The notes beneath the pieces were generated by a model. The model was not told the origin of the DNA. It did not search any database and saw nothing but the letters and a program-made list of their open reading frames with translations. The translations under genes and the position numbers were made by a program. Positions 1 through 9,570 of a stretch of DNA of 64,000 nucleotides are shown here, piece after piece. The stretch is from Myxococcus xanthus (GTDB taxonomy: Bacteria; Myxococcota; Myxococcia; Myxococcales; Myxococcaceae): NCBI RefSeq assembly GCF_900106535.1, contig NZ_FNOH01000001.1:1116001-1180000 (forward strand). The letters run 5' to 3'. Each line of letters starts with the position of its first letter. Within the stretch, counting starts at the first letter, position 1.

Positions 1-514
1 TTCGGTCTGCTACCTCATCACCGCGGGGGCGGAGTCCCCGGAGCGAGCGCACCGGCTGCTGGGTGAGCTCGTCTTCGCGGCCATGGAGGAGGCGGACTTC
101 GAGGTGGAGCTCACGCCGGTGCCCACCACGGTGTGGGCCGGGCTGAGGACCGCGCCGCGTCCCTGCTTCCGCCTGCGCGTCCCGGTGCGGCGGGAGCGCT
201 CGATGCCCGTCATCCACCGGGTGCTCTTTCCCGCCACGCCCCAGGCCACGCCGACGCCCGCGGAGGCGCTGTTGGGCTGTGTCGTCGGCCCGGGGGACGT
301 GCCGATTCCGGGCGCGCTCGTCGAACTGCCCACGCTGAAGCTCACCACGCGCACGGATGCCAAGGGCTGCTTCCGTTTTCCCAGCGTGCCCCCCGTGGCC
401 ACGCTGGGACGGCTGGAAGTGCGCGCGAAGGGTGCGCTGCTCGAGCTGGGCCCGGAGGTGCTTGCCGCCGAGCCCCAGCCGCTGCTCATCCGCCTGCCGT
501 TGAAGGAGGAGTGA
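1..514 (+). CDS. C-terminal part of DUF4255 (Pvc16-like) contractile injection system protein, 5' end outside window
   Basis: The reading frame is open from base 2, so the N-terminus lies upstream of the window. The visible start reads SVCYLITAGAESPERAHRLL, the pattern of DUF4255/Pvc16 N-terminal domains ('YLLTaw...pe.eHrLLg'), which cap the tube or sheath of extracellular contractile injection systems. After about 80 residues of that domain the protein continues into a compact beta domain (GCVVGPGDVPIPGALVEL, then TDAKGCFRFPSVPP) typical of carboxypeptidase-regulatory-like / CNA-B folds, and ends in LPLKEE. The next gene begins one base after the stop codon, so the two are probably co-translated. 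Family assignment is from motif memory. If correct, the rest of an injection-system cluster should lie upstream. The added regulatory-like domain may decorate the particle surface, which is inference. Confidence 0.6.
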   Translation, partial: SVCYLITAGAESPERAHRLLGELVFAAMEEADFEVELTPVPTTVWAGLRTAPRPCFRLRVPVRRERSMPVIHRVLFPATPQATPTPAEALLGCVVGPGDVPIPGALVELPTLKLTTRTDAKGCFRFPSVPPVATLGRLEVRAKGALLELGPEVLAAEPQPLLIRLPLKEE

Positions 515-515
515 C

Positions 516-1040
516 ATGCCGCAAAGCCACCCATCGCCTGTCACCTCCGAGGAGACGCTACGCGGCGCCGAGCGCGTTCCCGCGTCACCGAGTGCCACCG
601 CGCCGAACCCTGCTCACGGGGCGCTGGAGACGTCCTGGATTGATGAGTGGGGCATGGCGCCCGAGGCGTCCTTCCCCGATGCGTGGAGCGCGCGGCTGAA
701 GGCGTCCGTCGCCGGTGCGCCCGATGCGTGGAGCGTTGGCCCCGTGGCTTCCATTCCCGGCGTCTCCGATGCGTGGGGCGCAGGGCTGGAGGAGACTGTC
801 TCTGCTGTGCTCGACGAGTGGGACGCAGGGCGGGTGTCGATTGTCCCTGCTGCGCTTGCTGCGCGGAGCCCGGGGCCGGAGACGACAGCGCCTGATGCGT
901 GGGGCGTGGGGCCCGAGCTGTTCGCGGTTCATGCGCTGAGCCCGGCGGCTCGGGGCCTTCGGGCGGCCACGTCGGAGACCTGGGAACGGAGCGAGCCTCC
1001 CCCCGTGGCCACCGCAGGGAAGCGACGCCAAGGCGAATGA
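516..1040 (+). CDS. Small protein with 15-residue D-x-W repeats, next to DUF4255 gene
   Basis: I do not recognise a family. The 174-residue product has no signal peptide or membrane segment. Its centre (about residues 40-135) consists of imperfect 15-residue units with the core PDAW(S/G)xG or DEWxxG. Four consecutive Trp codons fall exactly 45 bases apart, and a further unit follows after a longer spacer. The ends are Pro/Ala/Ser rich. The ATG lies directly after the upstream stop codon, which suggests translational coupling to the DUF4255 gene and a role with the injection system (adaptor, cargo or assembly factor). That role is inference from position only. The repeat could also be a linear docking motif. 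Confidence 0.65.
   Translation: MPQSHPSPVTSEETLRGAERVPASPSATAPNPAHGALETSWIDEWGMAPEASFPDAWSARLKASVAGAPDAWSVGPVASIPGVSDAWGAGLEETVSAVLDEWDAGRVSIVPAALAARSPGPETTAPDAWGVGPELFAVHALSPAARGLRAATSETWERSEPPPVATAGKRRQGE
684..821 (+). repeat. 45-bp imperfect tandem repeats encoding D-(A/E)-W units
   Basis: The Trp codons at 684, 729, 774 and 819 are exactly 45 bases apart and each is preceded by GAT-GCG or GAC-GAG. Two further units, at 648 and 900, are off-period (36 and 81 bases). The repeat is in frame and inside the coding region of the small protein downstream of the DUF4255 gene. Confidence 0.7.
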
Positions 1041-1153
1041 TGGAACGGACAGCCTTCCGCGACAGGCCGGGCGATGGGGGAACCACCGGGCCTGAGGCGG
1101 GAGCGCTGGCCTGACTCGCTCAATGCCGCACGGTCCTCCAAGAGAGCAGGTCG

Positions 1154-2245
1154 ATGTCTCGCGTCTTCGATGTCTCCGCAGTCACGGACACCCTTCGTCT
1201 GTCCCCCAACGGGACGGGGGAGGCCGTCTTCCACGTCATCAACGCCTCGCGTGCCCCCGTGCGCGCGCGCCTCTCGGTGGTGCCTGACGCAGGCGCCCGG
1301 CGCGAGTGGCTCTTCATCGACGGCGATACCCAGCGCGACTTTCCTCCGACAGGCGCGCAGCGAATCCTCATCCGGCTCCGCGTGCCAGCGGGGACGCCAC
1401 CGGGCCACTTCACCTTCCACCTGCGAGTGGAGGACTGCGACGGCCCCGACACTCGGTTCGCGCAGGGGCCCGCCGTCACCGTCGAGGTGGTCTCCTCGCC
1501 GCCCGCCGCGAGGGCGTTCCCCAGGAACTGGGCTGTCATGGCGGTGGCGACGTTCATCCTGCTGGGGACGGTGGCCTCCCTGCTCGCCGCGGGCAGGGCG
1601 AGGCAGCCCAGCCCTGGGGCGCCCTGTCCGGATGGGCATTGTGGCAAGGGGCTGACGTGCGCGAAGCAGCTCGATGGGGGCGTGTGCCTGGCCTCGCAAG
1701 GCCAGCCCTGTGAGGCGGGCTCCCAGTGCATCACCGGCTTCTGTGAGCCCGGCGTGGGGTGCACGGTGCCGCTGGGAAAGGACTGCGTCTCCCCGGAGGA
1801 CTGCCCGGGCGCGCTGACGTGTGCCGACGTGCTGGGCTCGTCCGTCTGTCTCCTCGAGCCGGGAGAGGACTGCGAGCACGACCGCGACTGCGCCAGCTTC
1901 TTCTGCAACGCGGAGCGCAAATGCAACCGCGATGACGGACGCTGTGACAGCAACGCCGAATGTCATTCGCCCACGCAGTGTGGCGCGACGAAGCTGTGCC
2001 AGCTTCCAGATGGACAGCCGTGCATGCGGCACGAGGCCTGCCTCTCCGGTTACTGCTCGGAGACCTGCCAGATATCGCCGGAGTCCTTCCAGTGCGAGTC
2101 ACCGTGCCCCGCGTACACCGCATGTGTGTCGGGAAGCTGCACCCCCGTGGACGGCAAGCTCCTCAACCAGAACATGCTGCTGACGGCGCCTCGAATCCTC
2201 AAGGGCATCCGGGAGCTGCGCATCCAGCAGGGCACCCAGCCGTAG
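1154..2245 (+). CDS. Single-pass membrane protein with N-terminal Ig-like domain and Cys-rich exterior
   Basis: The protein has 363 residues. Residues 1-120 look like a beta-sandwich (alternating hydrophobic strands, 'RLRVPAGTPPGHFTFHLRVE'), as in NEW3/Ig-type domains. Residues about 127-147 form one hydrophobic helix (NWAVMAVATFILLGTVASLL). The rest is very Cys-rich with repeated GxxCxxxxxCxxGxC units like the Dickkopf/EGF-style Cys modules of myxobacterial surface proteins. There is no classical N-terminal signal peptide, so the Ig-like domain is probably cytoplasmic and the Cys modules periplasmic (N-in/C-out). It lies 113 bases after the D-x-W repeat gene and on the same strand. A link to the injection system (membrane anchor or receptor) is possible but unproven. 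Confidence 0.65.
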   Translation: MSRVFDVSAVTDTLRLSPNGTGEAVFHVINASRAPVRARLSVVPDAGARREWLFIDGDTQRDFPPTGAQRILIRLRVPAGTPPGHFTFHLRVEDCDGPDTRFAQGPAVTVEVVSSPPAARAFPRNWAVMAVATFILLGTVASLLAAGRARQPSPGAPCPDGHCGKGLTCAKQLDGGVCLASQGQPCEAGSQCITGFCEPGVGCTVPLGKDCVSPEDCPGALTCADVLGSSVCLLEPGEDCEHDRDCASFFCNAERKCNRDDGRCDSNAECHSPTQCGATKLCQLPDGQPCMRHEACLSGYCSETCQISPESFQCESPCPAYTACVSGSCTPVDGKLLNQNMLLTAPRILKGIRELRIQQGTQP

Positions 2246-2255
2246 CCGGTGTGTG

Positions 2256-2714
2256 TCACTGCAGTGCCGGCCGCACCGTCTTGCCGATGTCCACCAGCCG
2301 CCGCACCTGTTCTTCGCTCAAGCCCAGGTGCCGCGCGGCGCCCGGGATGTCCCCCGGAATGAAGGCGCGCATGGCCCGGGGACTGAACCAGTTGAAGAGC
2401 GTCACGACGCCGCGGACCAGTGGGGACTCGGTGAACACCGCCGTGGGCGGAATGACGTAGTCCTTGGGCACCTGGTTGAGCGCCTGTTGCCGCTGGGTGG
2501 CATTGGGCCCGGGCCCTTCGGCCAGGACGAGCTGCCCGGTGGCCGTGTCCTGGTGACGCGCGATGAGCTCGCAGTAGCGCGCCCAGTCGTCGGGGGCCGG
2601 TGGCTGCGCGTTGTGCGCCACCACCAGCACCGTGCCGACATATGCCAGCCCCAACGTCCGGCTCTGCACCACATCCTGGATGTCGGGCGCGTCGAGCTGG
2701 ACGGGAGCTGTCAT
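2256..2714 (-). CDS. STAS/SpoIIAA-like hypothetical protein
   Basis: The product is 152 residues with no export signal. The first 80 residues (DIQDVVQSRTLGLAYVGTVL, 'WARYCELIARHQDTATGQLV') have the alternating strand-helix pattern of STAS/SpoIIAA-like proteins, a small family abundant in myxobacteria and usually of unknown role. The C-terminus is helical (HLGLSEEQVRRLVDIGKTV). I chose the ATG preceded by GGAGAG nine bases upstream; a longer reading from 2744 is possible. It is convergent with the membrane protein gene, with ten bases between stop codons. Function not established. Confidence 0.6.
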   Translation of the reverse strand: MTAPVQLDAPDIQDVVQSRTLGLAYVGTVLVVAHNAQPPAPDDWARYCELIARHQDTATGQLVLAEGPGPNATQRQQALNQVPKDYVIPPTAVFTESPLVRGVVTLFNWFSPRAMRAFIPGDIPGAARHLGLSEEQVRRLVDIGKTVRPALQ

Positions 2715-2844
2715 CGCCGCGTCTCTCCGTTGGATTGCGAGCATGCCGGAGTGTTCCTCCGCATGACTCCATGTGCAACCTGTATTCCTTGGAATACTTG
2801 CCGCTCCGGCGCCCAATGTGGGGCGCAGGAGGAGCGGCTTGGAG

Positions 2845-4314
2845 CTACCGGGCAGGGACGCGGAGGACCAGGCCCGGCGGAGGTAGGCTCGAGGCGGAGG
2901 TGGTGTCTCCCCAGGCCGCGATGGTGCCGTTGTGCCGGAGCGCCAGGCTCTTGTTGAAGGCCTGGCCCGCGACGGTGGCGACATCCGTCAATCCCGGGGG
3001 GAGCGTCGTCTGGCCAAAGGCGCTATTCCCCCATGCGACGACGGTGCCGTTGGACCGGAGCGCCATGTAGTGGTGTTCGCCTGCCGCGACATCCACGACG
3101 TCGCTGAGGTCCGGGGTGAGCGCGAGGTCGTAGTACGCCGCGCCAAATCCCCAGACGGCCGCGGTCCCGTCCGCCCGCAGCGCCAGTGCGCTGCTGCTCG
3201 TGTTGGAGATGGCCACGACGTCGTCCAGGTCCGCCGGGACGACGAGGAGGTCGAACACGTCCTGCCCCCAGACGGTGACGGTGCCGTCCGCCTTGAGCGC
3301 CATGCCGTGGTACGCCCCCGCGGACACCGCGACTACGTCCTGAAGCCCTTCAGGGACATGCGTCTGCGGGTCGATTTCCGCACCGATGGCCACGACCGTC
3401 CCATCCCGCTTGAGCGCGAGGGCCAGGACTCCGCTCGCTCTGATGTCCACGACGTCCGACAGGCCCGCGGGCACCGGGACGGGGTCGGGGCCTCCCCACT
3501 TGACCACGGTTCCATCCGCCTGCAGGGCCACAGCGAAGGTCATCCCCGCGCCCACGCTCACGACATCGGAAAGCCCCGCTGGAATCGGAGTGACATCATT
3601 CAGGGGGTCGGCCGAGCCCCAGACGGTGACGGTGTTGTTCGGCAGGACGCCAATGCCCCAGTGGGCCGCATACGCGAGGGTCCGCTGTCGGAGCACTCGC
3701 AGCGACGCGGTGGCGGCGGGCTTCCAATCCACGCCAAGCGTGACGACGACCTCCTGCTCGCCGGGCACAACGCTCCCCGGCACGCGCACCACCACCTCCG
3801 TGTCCGACCAGGACAGGTACTCCTCGGCGTCCACGCCGCCGATGGAGACGCGGGAGGTGCCACGCATCTCGCCGAAGCCGGAGCCGGTGAGCTTCAGGTG
3901 GCCTCGCTGCACGGTGAGGGCGGGCGCCTCAAGCACCAGGGCATCCTGGCGGCGGCTCAGTGACAGGTCGACCGACGTCGTCTGACCCGGCTGGACCTCC
4001 AGCGTGTCCCCGGCCCGCTGGTAGTGGCTCCGATGGGCCTCCACGGTGTGCGTTCCCGTGGGGACGTTGTCGAACGTGAAGCGGCCTTGCGCGTCCGTGG
4101 TCACGCTGTCGCGCACGCCGGAGAGGATGACGGTGGCGCCCTCATGGTGGCTCTCCCCTTCGAGGAGGGCCTGTCCCGTCACGCGGCCGAGCTGTGTCCC
4201 TGAGTCGTGTGGCTGTGTGCCGGCGTCGGGCGTGGAGGCGGGACTGTCTGGGGTGCAGGCGGAAAGGACCAGGAGGAGGGCCCAGAGCCATGAGGTTCTT
4301 GCGAGACGCATCAT
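2845..4314 (-). CDS. RCC1-repeat lipoprotein with carboxypeptidase-regulatory and IPT/TIG domains
   Basis: The 489-residue product begins with a lipoprotein signal whose lipobox is LSAC (Cys20). In order it then has a short linker, a carboxypeptidase-regulatory-like domain (about residues 48-120, 'GATVILSGVRDSVTTDAQGR'), an IPT/TIG-like beta domain (about 130-215), and seven repeats of about 40 residues with the core ALxxDGTVxxWG...PxxLxDVVxVxAG. Seven such units match the seven blades of an RCC1 beta-propeller. The start is the first of two adjacent ATG codons, preceded by GGAAA. It is probably a surface- or periplasm-exposed binding protein; its ligand is unknown. The same strand upstream carries another repeat lipoprotein. 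Confidence 0.8.
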   Translation of the reverse strand: MMRLARTSWLWALLLVLSACTPDSPASTPDAGTQPHDSGTQLGRVTGQALLEGESHHEGATVILSGVRDSVTTDAQGRFTFDNVPTGTHTVEAHRSHYQRAGDTLEVQPGQTTSVDLSLSRRQDALVLEAPALTVQRGHLKLTGSGFGEMRGTSRVSIGGVDAEEYLSWSDTEVVVRVPGSVVPGEQEVVVTLGVDWKPAATASLRVLRQRTLAYAAHWGIGVLPNNTVTVWGSADPLNDVTPIPAGLSDVVSVGAGMTFAVALQADGTVVKWGGPDPVPVPAGLSDVVDIRASGVLALALKRDGTVVAIGAEIDPQTHVPEGLQDVVAVSAGAYHGMALKADGTVTVWGQDVFDLLVVPADLDDVVAISNTSSSALALRADGTAAVWGFGAAYYDLALTPDLSDVVDVAAGEHHYMALRSNGTVVAWGNSAFGQTTLPPGLTDVATVAGQAFNKSLALRHNGTIAAWGDTTSASSLPPPGLVLRVPAR

Positions 4315-4451
4315 CGGATTTCCAGTGTGTGCGGGGGAGGCGCTCCTCGGGCGGGAGGAGTCCTTCGACGAGGAATAAAGCCTGTGGCAGCCACCTGTCG
4401 CCCACTGGGAATTGTTATTCAAAATGCGTCTGGCGTTGCCAGCGTCTGCGT

Positions 4452-6245
4452 CTAGTCGAGGATAAGTTCCAACATCAGGTCGTCCTCGGGGTCCTCCTGG
4501 ATGGATGCGTCCGAGTCGTCCACGTCGTATCCCTTGAGGGAGAAGCCCAGGGGCGTCTGTGCGCCGATGCAGGGAATCGTGCGGGGCGAGGTGCCCACGC
4601 CGTCGCCATCCATGTCGGGGTAGAGAACCGTCCAACGATAGCGCGCGGCGTCCGAGTCATCGCAGTCATTGCCCGTGGCCTGGGTGAAGTAGGGCTCGGG
4701 GAGTGACGCACCGGTGCACACGGTTCCTGCTTCGGGGTGGGTGTGCCCATCCGCGTCCCGGTCCACATGCGCGTAGGCCGCCTGTCGCCAGCGCGCCGCG
4801 TCTTCCGCCGCGCAGTCCGTCCCCCGGGCCGACCACGGCGCGGGCACCGTGCCATCCGTGCACAGCGCGACCGCGTCTCCCGCGCCCACGCCGTCCCCGT
4901 CCGCATCCGTCCACGCCTGGACGGTGGTGTGGATGCTCGGGTCCGCGTCGTCGCAGTCGTTCCCTCGTGGTGTGGTGGCATGGCCGGGCGGCAGCGCCAT
5001 GCCCGAGCACACCGTGCCCACCTCCGGCGCGGTGAAGCTGTCACCGTCCGCATCCCGGTGCGAGTAGGCCAGGAGCCTCCAGAGGAGGGGGGCCGTGTCG
5101 TCGCAGTCGGTGTTCACCACCGAGTACCCAACGGGAATCTGCCGGCCCGCACAGAAGGTCTGCCGCGTGCCTGCGCCGAAGCGGTCCCCGTCATCGTCGG
5201 AATACACGTGCCAGGTCACCATGACGGTGGCATCGCGGTCGTTGCAGTCATGACCGGTGGGCCACTGGGCATAGCCCGGAGGAAGCGCCGCGCCGCTGCA
5301 GGTCACGCCCTGTTCGGGCACCGTGTCGCCGTCACCGTCCGAGTCCCGGTGGGCATAGGAGCGCCACTGCCACCGCGTGGCGTCCTCCGGCGCGCAGTCA
5401 ACGGAGTCCAGCGCGTAGCCGGGAGGCGCCGTGCGGCCCGTGCACCGCATGACGGGGTCACCACTGCCGAAGCCGTCTCCGTCCACATCCGCGTAGACGG
5501 TGCGCTTCTGCCACCATGCGGCGTTCGTGTCGTCGCAGTCCAGGCCGCGCGCCTCCAGGGCGTAGCCGGCGGGAAGTGTCATGCCGGAGCAGACCCGGCC
5601 TTCCTCGGGCACGGTGAAGCCGTCGCCGTCCGCGTCCCGGTGGGTGTAGTCGCGCCACGTCGAGCGCGCGCGGTCGTCGGGTGCGCAGTCGCCGTCGACC
5701 GCCGCGTAGCCCCGGGGCAGGTCCTTGCCCGCGCAGTGGGAGATGGGCTCGCCGTTGCCGATGCCGTCGAAGTCCGCGTCTGGCCAGAGCTGGGTGGAGG
5801 CGGCGAAGCGGGGGGCGTTGTCGTCGCAGTCCGGCGCGCCGGGTTGCTCGCGGTAGCCCTCGAGCGTGTCTCCCACGCAGGCCGTCACGGGGCCCTCGCC
5901 GGTGGCGCCGTCGTTGTCCTGGTCCGGGTAGAGCCCGGCCTGCTCCCGCCAGCGGGTCGCGTCGCCCGGAGCGCAGTCGCCGCTCTGCTGGCTCCAGCCC
6001 TCCGGGAGTTGCTCGCCAGCGCAGACCTCGCGCAGCGCGCCAGCGCCCACGCCGTCGCGGTCATCGTCCGCGTGACCTTCCAGGATCCGCCACCGGTTCG
6101 CATCGCCGGGAGCGCAGTCCGCCGCGTCCGCGACCCCATCCCCGTCCGCGTCCTCTTCCGTGGGGCTCGCGCCCGGCGAACACCCCGCGAGGAGGCCCAC
6201 CACGGTCAGCGTCAACGCCAGCCACGTCTGTCGATTCGTCCCCAT
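4452..6245 (-). CDS. MopE-like repeat lipoprotein with 11 Cys/Asp-rich calcium-type repeats
   Basis: The sequence begins with a lipoprotein signal (MGTNRQTWLALTLTVVGLLAGC). It is followed by 11 repeats of about 50 residues with the core DCDDxDAxRW...YxDxDGDGxGxGxxxxxCxGxxLPxGY. Each repeat holds an Asp-rich DxDxDGxG loop, as in thrombospondin type 3/EF-hand-like calcium sites, and two Cys. Odd and even repeats differ slightly, so the duplicated unit may be a pair. The family resembles MopE-type surface proteins common in myxobacteria. An ATG six codons upstream (6263) is an alternative start. The C-terminus is acidic (EDPEDDLMLELILD). It is probably calcium-stabilised and on the cell surface; no enzymatic domain is visible. 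Confidence 0.75.
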   Translation of the reverse strand: MGTNRQTWLALTLTVVGLLAGCSPGASPTEEDADGDGVADAADCAPGDANRWRILEGHADDDRDGVGAGALREVCAGEQLPEGWSQQSGDCAPGDATRWREQAGLYPDQDNDGATGEGPVTACVGDTLEGYREQPGAPDCDDNAPRFAASTQLWPDADFDGIGNGEPISHCAGKDLPRGYAAVDGDCAPDDRARSTWRDYTHRDADGDGFTVPEEGRVCSGMTLPAGYALEARGLDCDDTNAAWWQKRTVYADVDGDGFGSGDPVMRCTGRTAPPGYALDSVDCAPEDATRWQWRSYAHRDSDGDGDTVPEQGVTCSGAALPPGYAQWPTGHDCNDRDATVMVTWHVYSDDDGDRFGAGTRQTFCAGRQIPVGYSVVNTDCDDTAPLLWRLLAYSHRDADGDSFTAPEVGTVCSGMALPPGHATTPRGNDCDDADPSIHTTVQAWTDADGDGVGAGDAVALCTDGTVPAPWSARGTDCAAEDAARWRQAAYAHVDRDADGHTHPEAGTVCTGASLPEPYFTQATGNDCDDSDAARYRWTVLYPDMDGDGVGTSPRTIPCIGAQTPLGFSLKGYDVDDSDASIQEDPEDDLMLELILD

Positions 6246-6275
6246 GTGCGCCGTTTGTTCCATCCGCGTGTGGAC

Positions 6276-6653
6276 CTAGGGGACGCGGGCCAGCTTGCAG
6301 GCGAACTGGATGTAATTGTTGGGATGGTCTTCCACGGACATCGTGAGCAGGTACGCGCCGGGTTTTGACATCGCAAGCAGGGCCATCCGGTCGCAGCGGC
6401 TCGCCAGTGTCTGAAGGCTCTCCTGCGCGCCGTGTGAAAGAACGATCTTGAAGGTGACAGTCCGAGGCTCTGCTTCGCCTTGGAGCACGCCCGTGACGTC
6501 GATGCGGCCATCGAGCCGGATGCTGTAGTCGTCCACGGTCGTGAAGACATAGGGCCGGCCCCTTGGCGCATCCTCCGCCATCGCGGCGGGCGCCGCGAAC
6601 AGCGCCGCGAGCAGGGGGAGGGCCAGGATGCGCCGGGACAGGGACTTCGACAT
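6276..6653 (-). CDS. Small exported hypothetical protein
   Basis: The 125-residue product has a clear Sec signal peptide (MSKSLSRRILALPLLAALFAAPAAMA, predicted cleavage after AMA) and a mature domain of about 100 residues that looks all-beta. It holds two Cys (SRCDRMAL and IQFACKL) that could pair. GAGGAA lies about eight bases upstream of the ATG. It lies upstream of the MopE-like gene on the same strand, so the two may be transcribed together. I do not recognise the family. Confidence 0.6.
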   Translation of the reverse strand: MSKSLSRRILALPLLAALFAAPAAMAEDAPRGRPYVFTTVDDYSIRLDGRIDVTGVLQGEAEPRTVTFKIVLSHGAQESLQTLASRCDRMALLAMSKPGAYLLTMSVEDHPNNYIQFACKLARVP

Positions 6654-6792
6654 AAGGGGTTCCTCGCGGAGGGACTGAAAACGGGCGGATTCCGCCATGC
6701 GCCCACGCCCTATACGCCCTCCATTCGATTCCTTGGCGGATTCGGCGCGTCACGGCGCGAACGCCACCGTCCAACGCCCCCCGTGCTGCACC

Positions 6793-6821
6793 TTGTCACA
6801 GCCGTCCGGCTGCAATACGCC
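6793..6821 (+). promoter_or_regulatory. Possible sigma-70-type promoter of the FAD dehydrogenase gene
   Basis: TTGTCA and TACGCC are separated by 17 bases, eight bases before the start codon. The -10 match is weak, and this arrangement would give a very short leader, so this is only a candidate. Confidence 0.2.
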
Positions 6822-6828
6822 TAGAGGC

Positions 6829-8235
<1,407 letters not shown>

Positions 8236-8247
8236 GGGCGCCGGACG

Positions 8248-9501
8248 TCAGGACAGGATGCGCGTCTTGATGTCCGTCTCCAGCCCGGCGATGGCCTCGC
8301 ACACCGGGGTGGACACGTCCTGGTCCAGGTCCATCAGCAGGTAGCCGATGTTGGCGTCCGTGCTGAGCACCTGGGCGTGGATGTTGGCGTTGAGGTCGGA
8401 GACGATGCGGTTGATGTCGCGCAGCACGCCCGGGATGTTGCGGTGCACGTTGAGGATGCGGTGCGTGCCCGGGATGAGCGGCGCCTCGATGTTCGGGAAG
8501 TTGACCGCGCCCGTGCTGGCGCCCGCCTTGAAGTACTTCAGCAGGCTGGTGGCCACCTCCTTGCCGATGGAGGCCTGCGCCTCTTCCGTGGACCCGCCGA
8601 TGTGCGGCGTGAGGACCACGTTGGGCAGGCCCTGGAGCGCGGTGACGAAGCCGTCCGAGTTGCTCTCCGGCTCCTCCGGGTAGACGTCCACCGCGGCGCC
8701 GCCCAGGTGCTGGGACTGGAGCGCCCGCGCCAGCGCGTCGATGTCCACCACCGTGCCTCGGCTGGCGTTGATGAGGCAGGCGCCCTTCTTCATCTGGGCA
8801 ATCTGCTCGGCGCCCATCATCATGTGCGTGGTGGGCAGCGCGGGCACGTGGAGGGTGACGAAGTCGGAAGCGCCGAGCAGCTCCTCCAGGGTGACGGCTG
8901 GCTGCGCGTTGCCCAGCGGCAGCTTGGTCATCACGTCGAAGTAGAGGACGCGCATGCCCAGCGCCTCGGCGATGACGCCCAGCTGCGAGCCGATGTGGCC
9001 ATAGCCGATGATGCCCAGCGTCTTGCCGCGCACCTCATGGCTGCCGGTGGCCACCTTGCGCCACTGGCCCGCGTGGACCTCCTGGCTGCGCTCGAAGAGC
9101 TGCCGCGTCAGGACGATGACTTCCGCAATCACCATCTCCGCCACGCTGCGCGTGTTGCTGAAGGGCGCGTTGAAGACGGGGATGCCGTGCGTGTTGGCGG
9201 ACGTCAGGTCCACCTGGTTGGTGCCGATGCAGAAGGCCCCAATGGCCAGCAGGTTCTCCGCGTGCTCCAGCGCCGCGAGCGGCACCGTCGTCTTGCTGCG
9301 GATGCCCAGCAGGTGCACCCCCTTCAGCCGCTCCGCCAGTTCGTCCGGCTTGAGGGCGGACGAGACGCGCTCCACCTGGAAGCCCTCGGCGGCCAGCATC
9401 TCCCCCGCGGACGGGTGGATGTTCTCCAGCAGCAGGGCTCGGAAGGGGCCGTCACTGCTGATGGCGCGCGTCGGAGAGGGCGGGAACTGGGGAGGGCTCA
9501 T
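8248..9501 (-). CDS. serA: D-3-phosphoglycerate dehydrogenase with C-terminal ACT domain
   Basis: This is the first enzyme of serine biosynthesis: 3-phosphoglycerate plus NAD+ to 3-phosphohydroxypyruvate. The 417-residue protein has an N-terminal substrate domain and a Rossmann NAD domain (GIIGYGHIGSQLG). The catalytic Arg lies in INASRGTVVD, and TPHIGGST holds the catalytic His. A C-terminal ACT domain (from about residue 345, 'GVLRDINRIVSDLNANIHAQ') is the serine-feedback module. Length and the single ACT domain match the short E. coli-type enzyme rather than the long ASB-domain type. About 14 extra N-terminal residues (MSPPQFPPSPTRAI) are not conserved. AAGG precedes the ATG. Confidence 0.92.
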   Translation of the reverse strand: MSPPQFPPSPTRAISSDGPFRALLLENIHPSAGEMLAAEGFQVERVSSALKPDELAERLKGVHLLGIRSKTTVPLAALEHAENLLAIGAFCIGTNQVDLTSANTHGIPVFNAPFSNTRSVAEMVIAEVIVLTRQLFERSQEVHAGQWRKVATGSHEVRGKTLGIIGYGHIGSQLGVIAEALGMRVLYFDVMTKLPLGNAQPAVTLEELLGASDFVTLHVPALPTTHMMMGAEQIAQMKKGACLINASRGTVVDIDALARALQSQHLGGAAVDVYPEEPESNSDGFVTALQGLPNVVLTPHIGGSTEEAQASIGKEVATSLLKYFKAGASTGAVNFPNIEAPLIPGTHRILNVHRNIPGVLRDINRIVSDLNANIHAQVLSTDANIGYLLMDLDQDVSTPVCEAIAGLETDIKTRILS

Positions 9502-9570
9502 GGCGCCTTGCGTTAGACCTGGGGCTCCGGACTGTCAAGGGTGGGGTGGGGCTCGCTTGAGGTCCATGCG

